Shown piece by piece: positions 17,229 to 25,096 of a stretch of DNA of 64,000 nucleotides (its first letter is position 1; each line of letters opens with the position of its first letter). A program made the translations under genes and the position numbers. The notes below the pieces were generated by a model that saw only the letters and a program-made list of their open reading frames with translations, had not been told where the DNA came from and did no database searches. The DNA comes from Mucilaginibacter rubeus. GTDB lineage: Bacteria > Bacteroidota > Bacteroidia > Sphingobacteriales > Sphingobacteriaceae. The stretch spans positions 6,076,001 through 6,140,000 of the forward strand of contig NZ_CP043450.1 of assembly GCF_003286415.2 (NCBI RefSeq). The letters are read 5' to 3'.

Positions 17229-17795
17229 ATGCACGATATTGAACCATATTACCGCTGGAGAGATGATTACGTAGCATCGGAAGATGAGTTTTCACCTTTT
17301 TACGCAACCGAATACAGCGAGTTTGAATTTGATAAGCAGGTGTATAATTACCTGCTGCACCCGCAATGGGATTCGTTCGGCTCCAATACACTTTACCTTA
17401 AGGTGCTTTTTGCCGACTATGATAAAGGCTACACCATCATTGAATTAATTGGCGAATGGAATGACGCTATCAACAACGACATCATGCTGTTAAAGCGCGA
17501 ACTACTTGACCTCATGATAGATAATGGCATCACGCATTTTATCCTGATAGGTGAAAACGTTTTGAACTTTCACTCAAGTGATGATTGTTATTATGAAGAA
17601 TGGTTTCAGGATGTAGAGGATGGCTGGATAGCAGGCATCAACTTCCGCGAACATGTGATAGATGAGTTTAAAAATAGCAACATCGACTATTACATTAACT
17701 TCGGTGGCGAATTGGATAACCTCGGTTGGCGCACCCTAAAACCCGTACAGGTTTTCAAAAAGGTAGAAGAGCAGCTGATGCGTCGTTTAAACTAA
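17229..17795 (+). CDS. Conserved acidic protein of unknown function
   Basis: 188 residues, no signal peptide, no membrane segment, rich in Asp, Glu, Tyr and Trp. I do not recognise a named domain. The central part (GYTIIELIGEWNDAINNDIMLLKRE, then NGITHFILIGENVLNFHSS) reads like an alternating alpha/beta fold. The clear codon structure, own start and lack of overlap with other frames support a real gene. It lies between murQ and the Bax-inhibitor gene on the same strand; function cannot be inferred from them. Confidence 0.7.
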   Translation: MHDIEPYYRWRDDYVASEDEFSPFYATEYSEFEFDKQVYNYLLHPQWDSFGSNTLYLKVLFADYDKGYTIIELIGEWNDAINNDIMLLKRELLDLMIDNGITHFILIGENVLNFHSSDDCYYEEWFQDVEDGWIAGINFREHVIDEFKNSNIDYYINFGGELDNLGWRTLKPVQVFKKVEEQLMRRLN

Positions 17796-17897
17796 CGCTA
17801 ACACACCTCGCAATGACGAGATGGAAAGGCACACACGCATTCTTCACCTGACATTCACTTTTTATTCATAAATTCGTAGTATAATTTTTAACACAAA

Positions 17898-18632
17898 ATG
17901 GAATTTAAAGATCCCGAATACGTTTATAAAAACGTAATACAATTAAACGAACAGGATGCATCACGTAAATTTATAGCAAGTGTATTTTTATGGATGTTTG
18001 TTGCCTTAGGTATTTCAAGCGTTTGCGCGTTTGTATTTGCCGGTACACCTCAATTATTAAACCTGCTGTTTGATTTTAACACAGGTCACTCAACCGGGTT
18101 GGGCATGATAGTTATGTTTTTGCCTTTGGCATTTGTTTTAATTATGCGCTTTGGCTTAAACCGCTTGTCATATCCTGTACTTGCGCTGTTATTTATTGCA
18201 TACGCTGCCGCAACAGGAATGAGCCTTTGCTATATCCTTTTGATATACACAGCATCAAAAGTAACATTAGCTTTTGGCGTATCCGCGCTGGTTTTTGGTG
18301 TAATGGCTATTGCCGGTTATACTACAAAAACAGACCTGACCAACTTTGGCGGTATCCTGATCATGTTGCTGATTGGCATCATCATCGCCTCTCTGGTAAA
18401 TATGTTCTTACACAGCGAAGCTTTTGATTACATCATCAGCTATTTTGGTGTAGCAGTGTTTACCGGTTTAACCGCTTACGATGTTCAGAAACTTAAACGC
18501 ATTGGCGCCGGTATAGAGTACGGCGACGCTTCTGCCAAGAAAATGGCGCTAATGGGTGGGTTGACTCTATATCTTGACTTCATCAACCTTTTCCTTTTCG
18601 TTCTTCGCTTATTTGGCGGCAGAAGGCGATAA
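17898..18632 (+). CDS. Bax inhibitor-1/YccA family membrane protein
   Basis: 244 residues with seven membrane helices. Family signatures include FIASVFLWMFVALGISSVCAF at the first helix, TGMSLCYILLIYTA in the middle and the C-terminal LYLDFINLFLFVLRLFGGRR, with the paired acidic residues (YDVQKL and LDFINLF) typical of the BI-1 Ca2+/H+ channel group. In bacteria, relatives act as inner-membrane channels or interact with FtsH. Followed by a strong intrinsic terminator. Confidence 0.92.
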   Translation: MEFKDPEYVYKNVIQLNEQDASRKFIASVFLWMFVALGISSVCAFVFAGTPQLLNLLFDFNTGHSTGLGMIVMFLPLAFVLIMRFGLNRLSYPVLALLFIAYAAATGMSLCYILLIYTASKVTLAFGVSALVFGVMAIAGYTTKTDLTNFGGILIMLLIGIIIASLVNMFLHSEAFDYIISYFGVAVFTGLTAYDVQKLKRIGAGIEYGDASAKKMALMGGLTLYLDFINLFLFVLRLFGGRRR

Positions 18633-18656
18633 TCAACCCAAAAGAAATTATTCAGA

Positions 18657-18687
18657 AAGCTGCCTCCGCAAAAGGCAGCTTTTTTTG
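18657..18687 (+). terminator. Intrinsic terminator after the Bax-inhibitor gene
   Basis: The stem AAGCTGCCT / AGGCAGCTT with loop of 7 is followed by seven T. Located 24 bases after the stop codon. Confidence 0.85.
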
Positions 18688-18732
18688 TTTAACAATGTGG
18701 CTTAGTTATGATATATAGCGTTTGTTATACAC

Positions 18733-18763
18733 TTGCAAATGACAACTTTATTGCGCAAATTTG
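18733..18763 (+). promoter_or_regulatory. Promoter of the SAM riboswitch/metH transcript
   Basis: TTG (18733-18735), 20 bases, CAAATTTG (18756-18763, one mismatch to TAnnTTTG). The expected start, about seven bases on, coincides with the 5' strand of the riboswitch P1 helix. Confidence 0.5.
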
Positions 18764-18767
18764 CAGT

Positions 18768-18875
18768 GCTTATGGAGAAAGACGGAGGGATTAGACCCTG
18801 CGATGTCTTAGCAACCTGTGCTTCACAAGGTGCTACATTCTACCAGGCAGCAATTAAGCGCCCGGACAGATAAGC
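18768..18875 (+). promoter_or_regulatory. SAM-I (S-box) riboswitch upstream of metH
   Basis: The P1 strands GCTTAT (18768-18773) and ATAAGC (18870-18875) close a core with the S-box signature: GGAGGGATTAGACCC, a TGA-like loop, then TTAGCAACCT and AAGGTGCTACATTCTACC. This aptamer binds S-adenosylmethionine and shuts off methionine synthesis genes. A downstream segment (18905-18915, GATAAGCTTTTAT) repeats the 3' P1 strand and could compete for GCTTAT, and GAAAGTC/GACTTTTC forms a small hairpin between them. So a switch in RNA folding is plausible, but the output (transcription or translation) is not evident because a typical T-rich terminator is lacking. Confidence 0.9.
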
Positions 18876-18920
18876 GAAAGTCATAATAACACCCGACTTT
18901 TCGAGATAAGCTTTTATTTA

Positions 18921-19070
18921 GATTTGAGATATTAGATTTGAGATTTGAGATAGTTTTTGCTTTTTCAGATCGTCTGTTTAGTGTCTTTTTATCAGATATA
19001 TGAGATAAAGATCTGAGTGCTGAATTTTCTCCAGTCTCATATCTCACATCTCATATCTCACATCTCAAAA
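18921..19070. repeat. GAGATTTGAGAT-type paired repeats in the metH leader
   Basis: Left block 18921-18951 (GAGATATTAGATTTGAGAT words) and right block 19033-19070 (TCTCATATCTCACATCTC words) are inverted copies and could pair. The right block ends one base before the metH ATG. Compare 11661-11853 before der. Confidence 0.7.
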
Positions 19071-19071
19071 A

Positions 19072-22000
19072 ATGGACATTAGAAAAGAATTACAGAAACG
19101 CATCCTGGTGATTGACGGAGCAATGGGTACCATGATTCAAAGGTACCAGCTCACGGAGAAGGATTTTCGTGGCGAGCGTTTTCGCGATCATAAAAGCGAC
19201 CTGCAGGGCAATAACGACCTGCTCAATATCACACGCCCAGACATTATTAAGGCTATCCATGCCGAATATTTGGATGCAGGGGCTGATATTATTGAAACCA
19301 ACACATTCAGCACACAGGTAATTTCCCTTGCCGATTATCACCTGGAAGAATTGGCATACGAATTAAGCTATGAAGGCGCCCGTATTGCACGCGAGGTAGC
19401 CGATGAATATACCCAACGCAATCCCGAAAAGCCGCGCTTTGTCGCCGGCGCTATCGGGCCAACAAACCGCACCGCTTCATTGTCGCCTGATGTTAATGAC
19501 CCGGGCTACCGCGCTGTTACGTTTGATGATCTGGCCGATGCCTACTATGACCAGGTGCGTGGTTTGGTTGACGGCGGCTCGCATTTGCTGCTGGTTGAAA
19601 CCATCTTTGATACCCTGAATGCCAAGGCTGCCCTGTTCGCCATAAAACGTTATGAGGATGAATGTAAAGCTGCCGGAAAGGATTTCCCTGCTTTCAGGGA
19701 TTCGGGTGGTATCATGATCTCGGGTACTATTACCGATGCTTCGGGCCGTACCCTTTCGGGGCAAACGGTTGAGGCTTTCTGGAACTCGATAAGTCATGCC
19801 AACCTGCTATCGGTAGGTTTAAACTGCGCTTTAGGTGCAAGGGAAATGCGCCCGCACCTTGCCGAACTTTCTGAAAAAGCAGGCGTATATATTTCGGCTT
19901 ATCCAAACGCAGGCCTACCAAATGAGTTTGGCCAGTACGACGAAACCCCACACGAAACCGCTCACCAGGTTGATGATTTCATTAAAGCCGGGCTGGTAAA
20001 TATCGTAGGCGGATGTTGCGGTACCACACCCGATCACATCAAATGCATTGCCGATAAAGCTGCATCCTTCCCCCCGCGCCCTATCCCTGAAATTGAGCCG
20101 GATATGCGTCTGAGCGGGTTGGAATCGGTTACCATTAAGCCCGAAAGCATTTTCGTAAACGTGGGTGAGCGTACCAATATCACCGGTTCGCCCAAGTTTT
20201 CTAAACTGATTTTGGCCGAGGATTATGAGGCAGCGCTATCTGTTGCGCTGCAGCAAGTTGAAGGTGGAGCCCAGGTTATCGACATTAACATGGACGAGGG
20301 CATGATCGACTCTGAAGCGGTGATGACAAAGTTCCTGAACCTTGTTGCATCTGAGCCGGACATAGCCAAACTGCCTATCATGATCGATTCATCTAAATGG
20401 ACAGTGATTGAGGCGGGTTTGAAATGCGTACAGGGTAAGGGTATAGTAAACTCTATCTCCCTTAAGGAAGGCGAAGAAAAGTTTAAAGAGCAAGCCCGCA
20501 AAATACTAAGCTATGGTGCAGCTACCGTAGTAATGGCATTTGATGAAGTTGGTCAGGCCGACTCATTAGAACGCCGTATCGAGATCTGTAAAAGATCATA
20601 CGATATATTGGTGAACGAAGTAGGCTTCCCGCCACAGGATATCATTTTTGACCCCAACATCCTTACCGTAGCTACCGGTTTGGAAGAGCATAATAACTAC
20701 GCGGTTGATTTTATTGAAGCTACGCGCTGGATAAAACAAAATCTGCCTCACGCCAAGGTGAGCGGTGGGGTAAGTAATATTTCGTTCTCTTTCAGGGGTA
20801 ACAATACTGTGCGCGAGGCTATGCACTCGGCATTCTTGTATCACGCCATTAAAGCGGGTATGGATATGGGTATTGTTAACGCCGGTATGCTTGAAGTTTA
20901 CGAGCAAATTCCTAAAAACCTGCTTGAGTTGGTTGAAGATGTACTGCTTAACCGTCGCCAGGATGCTACAGAGCGCCTGGTGGAGTTTGCCGATACCATC
21001 AAAAGTAAAGGCAAAGAGATTGTACGTGACGAAGAATGGCGTAAAGGCACCGTTCAGGAGCGCCTGTCGCACTCGTTGGTAAAAGGCATTGTTGAATACC
21101 TTGATAACGATGTGGAAGAAGCCCGCCAGGCTTATGCAAGGCCGCTTGAAGTAATTGAAGGCCCGCTGATGGATGGCATGAACGTAGTAGGTGACCTGTT
21201 TGGTGCGGGCAAAATGTTCCTGCCGCAGGTAGTTAAATCGGCCCGTGTAATGAAAAAGGCCGTGGCTTACCTGTTGCCCTTCATCGAAGAAGAAAAAAAG
21301 AATAACGCAGGTGCCGATCAGCGCTCGAACGCCGGTAAGGTTTTAATGGCCACCGTAAAAGGCGATGTGCATGACATTGGTAAAAATATAGTTGGCGTAG
21401 TACTGGCCTGTAACAACTTCGAAGTTATTGACCTTGGAGTAATGGTGCCTGCGCAACGCATTATTGAAGAAGCTAAAAAGCAAAACGTTGATATTATTGG
21501 CTTAAGCGGGTTGATAACGCCATCGCTTGACGAGATGGTGCATTTTGCCAAAGAAATGGAGCGCGAAAACTTCACCATTCCACTAATTGTTGGTGGCGCC
21601 ACCACTTCACGCATCCACGCAGCGGTGAAGATCGCTCCGCAATATTCGGGCGCGGCTATTCACGTACTGGATGCTTCACGCAGTGTTACGGTATGCAGCA
21701 GCCTAATGAGTAAAGATAATCGCGATGCCTATATCCAGGGTATTAAAGATGAATATGCTAAAGCCCGTGAAGCACATGCTAATAAAAAGTCAGACAAGCG
21801 TTTTGTGACCATTGAAGAGGCCCGTGCCGGAAAATTCCAGATCAGCCTTGATGGCGATGTGGCACCGAAACCTGCATTTACAGGCACTAAGGTAATTGAA
21901 AACTATCCGCTGGAAGAGTTGCTCCCTTATATCGACTGGACACCGTTTTTCCATACCTGGGAATTGCGCGGCAGCTATCCGAAGATATTTGAAGACAAGT

Positions 22001-22776
22001 ACGTAGGCGACGAAGCTAAAAAGCTGTTTGACGACGCACAAGTATTGATGAAACGCGTTGTTGATGAAAAACTATTTACCGCGAAAGGCGTAATAGGTTT
22101 CTGGCCGGCCAATGCCGTAGGTGATGACATTGAGCTTTATACCGACGAAAGCCGCACAACTGTTTTAAATCGCATTCATACCCTTCGCCAACAGGCCGAA
22201 AAGGTAAAGAACGACCCTTATTATGCATTGTCTGATTTCATAGCGCCGAAAGAAAGCGGTGTGCCTGATTATTTCGGCGGCTTCGCGGTAACAACCGGTT
22301 TAGGTTGCGACGAGTTGGTTGCCGAATTTGAGCGCGATCATGACGATTATAACAGCATCATGGCCAAAGCCCTTGCCGACCGCCTTGCCGAAGCGTTTGC
22401 AGAGAAAATGCATGAACTGGTACGTAAGGAATACTGGGGCTATGCGAAAGGCGAGCAGCTAAGTAACCAGGAACTGATCAAGGAAGAATACCAGGGCATC
22501 CGTCCGGCACCGGGTTATCCCGCCTGTCCGGATCATACCGAAAAAACAACCTTGTTTGAGTTGCTTAAAGCTGAAGATAATGCCAACATGCACCTTACCG
22601 AAAGCCTGGCTATGTTGCCGGCTGCATCGGTAAGCGGTTTCTACTTCGCGCATCCGCAGGCAAGGTATTTTGGATTAGGAAAAATCAGCAAGGACCAGGT
22701 TGAGGATTATGCGGTTAGGAAGCAAATGCCGCTTGAGGATGTAGAAAGATGGTTAGGGCCGAATATTAATTATTAG
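19072..22776 (+). CDS. metH: Cobalamin-dependent methionine synthase
   Basis: 1234 residues, full length. Homocysteine-binding domain (about 1-330) has the zinc Cys residues in SVGLNCALG and GGCCGTTPDH. The pterin/methyl-THF domain (about 350-620) has VGERTNITGS. The B12 modules (about 650-890) have DVHDIGKNIV, with the axial His, and the SGLITPSLDEM and VGGATTS motifs. The SAM-binding reactivation domain (about 910-1234) has RPAPGYPACPDH. The enzyme transfers the methyl group from 5-methyl-THF to homocysteine. It is controlled by the SAM-I riboswitch upstream and is followed by metF, which supplies its substrate, with a four-helix-bundle gene between. Confidence 0.97.
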   Translation: MDIRKELQKRILVIDGAMGTMIQRYQLTEKDFRGERFRDHKSDLQGNNDLLNITRPDIIKAIHAEYLDAGADIIETNTFSTQVISLADYHLEELAYELSYEGARIAREVADEYTQRNPEKPRFVAGAIGPTNRTASLSPDVNDPGYRAVTFDDLADAYYDQVRGLVDGGSHLLLVETIFDTLNAKAALFAIKRYEDECKAAGKDFPAFRDSGGIMISGTITDASGRTLSGQTVEAFWNSISHANLLSVGLNCALGAREMRPHLAELSEKAGVYISAYPNAGLPNEFGQYDETPHETAHQVDDFIKAGLVNIVGGCCGTTPDHIKCIADKAASFPPRPIPEIEPDMRLSGLESVTIKPESIFVNVGERTNITGSPKFSKLILAEDYEAALSVALQQVEGGAQVIDINMDEGMIDSEAVMTKFLNLVASEPDIAKLPIMIDSSKWTVIEAGLKCVQGKGIVNSISLKEGEEKFKEQARKILSYGAATVVMAFDEVGQADSLERRIEICKRSYDILVNEVGFPPQDIIFDPNILTVATGLEEHNNYAVDFIEATRWIKQNLPHAKVSGGVSNISFSFRGNNTVREAMHSAFLYHAIKAGMDMGIVNAGMLEVYEQIPKNLLELVEDVLLNRRQDATERLVEFADTIKSKGKEIVRDEEWRKGTVQERLSHSLVKGIVEYLDNDVEEARQAYARPLEVIEGPLMDGMNVVGDLFGAGKMFLPQVVKSARVMKKAVAYLLPFIEEEKKNNAGADQRSNAGKVLMATVKGDVHDIGKNIVGVVLACNNFEVIDLGVMVPAQRIIEEAKKQNVDIIGLSGLITPSLDEMVHFAKEMERENFTIPLIVGGATTSRIHAAVKIAPQYSGAAIHVLDASRSVTVCSSLMSKDNRDAYIQGIKDEYAKAREAHANKKSDKRFVTIEEARAGKFQISLDGDVAPKPAFTGTKVIENYPLEELLPYIDWTPFFHTWELRGSYPKIFEDKYVGDEAKKLFDDAQVLMKRVVDEKLFTAKGVIGFWPANAVGDDIELYTDESRTTVLNRIHTLRQQAEKVKNDPYYALSDFIAPKESGVPDYFGGFAVTTGLGCDELVAEFERDHDDYNSIMAKALADRLAEAFAEKMHELVRKEYWGYAKGEQLSNQELIKEEYQGIRPAPGYPACPDHTEKTTLFELLKAEDNANMHLTESLAMLPAASVSGFYFAHPQARYFGLGKISKDQVEDYAVRKQMPLEDVERWLGPNINY

Positions 22777-22803
22777 TGGCAGTTGCAGTTTTTAGTAGCA
22801 GTC
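22777..22803. repeat. Left copy of GCAGTTGCAGT / GTAGCAGT repeat
   Basis: AGTTGCAGTTTTTAGTAGCAGT directly after the metH stop. The inverted and longer right copy is at 23251-23314, so the pair brackets the four-helix-bundle gene. Confidence 0.6.
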
Positions 22804-22837
22804 ATTTTATAAATTAGTGCAATTATCTAACCCTAAC

Positions 22838-23212
22838 ATGACCGGAAGTTTTAAGGATTTAAAAGTTTATAAGCTTGCATTTGAAACAGCGAGCGATATT
22901 TTCAAGCTTTCAAAAGCTTTTCCTAAAGAAGAGCGATATTCACTTACTGATCAGATAAGAAGATCATCGCGATCTGTTTGTGTCAATATTGGTGAGGGAT
23001 ATAGAAAGCGAATTTATCCGAAACACTTCACATCCAAGATGACTGATGCCGACGGAGAAGCGACTGAAACATCAATTTGGCTCGACTTCGCTTTAGACTG
23101 TGAGTACATCGATCAACAAATCCATGCTGCTCTCCAGGCTAAATATCAGGAGATAGGCAGGATGTTGAACAGCATGGCTCAAAACCCTGAAAAATTTCTA
23201 CCTAAAAGCTGA
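22838..23212 (+). CDS. Four-helix-bundle protein (IVP/S23 family)
   Basis: 124 residues from ATG 22838 (a GTG at 22817 is an alternative). It has the typical pattern of this family: FKDLKVYKLAFETASDIFKLS, then FPKEERYSLTDQIRRSSRSV, VNIGEGYRKR and a fourth helix. Relatives are encoded in intervening sequences of 23S rRNA genes, as Avd in diversity-generating retroelements, and as stand-alone genes in Bacteroidota. Here it sits between metH and metF and is bracketed by inverted repeats, which suggests a mobile passenger. There is no reverse transcriptase nearby. It is in the metH transcript orientation, so it would fall under the riboswitch. Confidence 0.88.
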   Translation: MTGSFKDLKVYKLAFETASDIFKLSKAFPKEERYSLTDQIRRSSRSVCVNIGEGYRKRIYPKHFTSKMTDADGEATETSIWLDFALDCEYIDQQIHAALQAKYQEIGRMLNSMAQNPEKFLPKS

Positions 23213-23250
23213 GCATAAATAATATTTCAAACTAATAAAATATAAAAGAA

Positions 23251-23314
23251 ACTTGCTACTGCAATAACAATCGCAGCTTACAATACTGCAACTGCTACTG
23301 CAACTGCTACTACC
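23251..23314. repeat. Right copy of the CTGCAACTGCTACTGC repeat
   Basis: Multiple ACTGCAACTGCTACTGC words ending ten bases before metF; inverted relative to the copy at 22777-22803. Confidence 0.6.
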
Positions 23315-23324
23315 AAAAGGGCAA

Positions 23325-24281
23325 ATGAAAATACCTGAACATATAGCCAACGCTAACGGCAAAACACTTTTTTCTTTTGAATTGATTCCGCCTTTAAAGG
23401 GGCAGAGCATCCAGGGAATTTATAACGCCATTGATCCGTTGATGGAGTTTAAACCTCCGTTTATTGATGTTACTACCCTGCGCGAGGATTTTATCTACAA
23501 GCAGCACCCAAGCGGACTGCTCGAGAAACTATCATATCGCAAACGTCCGGGGACTATTGCCATCTGCGCGGCTATCATGAACAAGTATAAGGTAGACACC
23601 GTGCCCCATTTGCTTTGCGGTGGCTTTACTAAAGATGAAACCGAGAACGCCCTTATTGAGCTTGAATTTTTAGGTATTGAGAACGTGCTGGTACTACGTG
23701 GCGATGCCCGCCTTGGCGATTCGTCATTTGTACCCACACCTAATGGCCATTGCTATGCTACCGAGTTGCTGCAACAGGTAGTAAACCTTAATAACGGCAT
23801 CTACCTGCATGAAGATCATGGCAACACCGCCAAAACCAATTTCTGCATAGGTGTTGCCGGTTACCCCGAAAAACATTTTGAGGCTCCGAACCTTAAAACA
23901 GATTTCAAATACCTGAAACAAAAGGTTGAAATGGGCGCGCAGTTCATTGTAACCCAAATGTTTTTTGATATTAATAAATACAAAGAGTTTGTTAACGGCT
24001 GTCGTGCCAATGGTATTAACGTACCAATTATTCCGGGCCTAAAACCGATTACCTCATCTAAACAATTGGTAACGCTGTCAAAAACCTTCCATATCGATAT
24101 CCCTGATGATCTGAGTGATGCTATCCACGCCTGCGAAAACGAAAAAGCTGTAAAAGAAGTGGGCATCGAATGGATGATAAACCAATGTAAAGAACTGATT
24201 GCCTTTGGAGCGCCCGTACTGCATTTTTATACCATGAGCAACGCCGGCCCAACCAAACGTATTGCTGAGGCGATATTTTAG
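23325..24281 (+). CDS. metF: Methylenetetrahydrofolate reductase
   Basis: 318 residues, a TIM-barrel flavoprotein. Motifs seen: FSFELIPPLKGQ near the N-terminus, VTTLRED, GIENVLVLRGD (FAD/folate region), GAQFIVTQMFFD and IPGLKPITSSKQL. It reduces 5,10-methylene-THF to 5-methyl-THF, the methyl donor used by MetH encoded upstream, so the two are a functional pair under one SAM riboswitch. Length is typical. ATG 23325. Confidence 0.95.
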   Translation: MKIPEHIANANGKTLFSFELIPPLKGQSIQGIYNAIDPLMEFKPPFIDVTTLREDFIYKQHPSGLLEKLSYRKRPGTIAICAAIMNKYKVDTVPHLLCGGFTKDETENALIELEFLGIENVLVLRGDARLGDSSFVPTPNGHCYATELLQQVVNLNNGIYLHEDHGNTAKTNFCIGVAGYPEKHFEAPNLKTDFKYLKQKVEMGAQFIVTQMFFDINKYKEFVNGCRANGINVPIIPGLKPITSSKQLVTLSKTFHIDIPDDLSDAIHACENEKAVKEVGIEWMINQCKELIAFGAPVLHFYTMSNAGPTKRIAEAIF

Positions 24282-24296
24282 GCATACTGTATCAAA

Positions 24297-24387
24297 TGTC
24301 ATTGCGAGCGAAGCGTGGCAACCGCACGGAAGCATAGCCGCTCTGTAGAGTATGCGATTGCTTCGTCGTTCCTCCTCGCAATGACAT
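24297..24387. repeat. TCATTGCGAG...CTCGCAATGACA palindrome (REP/MITE-like), copy C
   Basis: The arms GTCATTGCGAGCGAAGCG and CGATTGCTTCG...CTCGCAATGAC surround a centre with GGCAACCGC. Same family as 13248-13332. It lies just after metF and could also end its transcript. Confidence 0.8.
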
Positions 24388-24478
24388 GTTTTTATAATGC
24401 CTGACGCCTAAACCACTGGTTTTGTTGTGATTGACAAATTAAAATATTTACTTTTAGTTATCAATCCAACGCCTGCCT

Positions 24479-25036
24479 ATGGATACCTTTAGTCACATCA
24501 AGGCTGTTATCAGCATTACACTGGGCCTTAGCATTACTCATCTGCTTAAAGGCGCGGCCAAACAAATTCAGCATCCCGGCCGGGATAAGCCCTATTGGGT
24601 GCATAATCTGTGGACACTTTACCTGTTTATTTTACTGCTGCATTTTTGGTGGTGGGAGATCAACCTACACGAAATAAAGCATTGGCTTTTTGCCGAGTAC
24701 TTTTTTATCATCATCTATATAGTAACTTACTATAGCGTTTGTGCCCTGCTATATCCCGACGATCTGAAGGATTATCAGGGTTATAAAGATTATTTCTACT
24801 CGCGGCGCAAATGGATCTTTAGTATTTTGGGGGCAAGCTATCTGCTTGATCTTATTGATACCGAAATAAAAGGGCCTACCTACGTACATCATTACAACAT
24901 CGAGTACCCCATCCGCAATATCAGCCACTTCATATTATGTATGGTAGCCATAAAGGTAGAGAACAGGAAGTTTCATGCAGTTTTGGTGATCCTGTTTATC
25001 CTGTACGAAACATCGTATATTTTAAGGTTGTTTTGA
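24479..25036 (+). CDS. Membrane protein of unknown function
   Basis: 185 residues with about five membrane helices, including SITLGLSITHLLKGAAKQI at the N-terminus and LWTLYLFILLLHFWWWEINL. I do not recognise a characterised family; it resembles small hypothetical membrane proteins of Sphingobacteriaceae. It is isolated between the REP-like repeat and a convergent gene. No functional context. Confidence 0.65.
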   Translation: MDTFSHIKAVISITLGLSITHLLKGAAKQIQHPGRDKPYWVHNLWTLYLFILLLHFWWWEINLHEIKHWLFAEYFFIIIYIVTYYSVCALLYPDDLKDYQGYKDYFYSRRKWIFSILGASYLLDLIDTEIKGPTYVHHYNIEYPIRNISHFILCMVAIKVENRKFHAVLVILFILYETSYILRLF

Positions 25037-25096
25037 CGACTTAAATGAGAGGGTGCCGACATGCAACGACACCCTCTTCCCCGTCCACATTGCAGG

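Noticed and set aside
22838..23212. Avd protein of a diversity-generating retroelement
   Set aside because: No reverse transcriptase, template/variable repeat or C-type lectin target is nearby.
13248..24387. CRISPR array from repeated spacer palindromes
   Set aside because: Repeats are single, dispersed, imperfect palindromes without regular spacing, and there are no cas genes.
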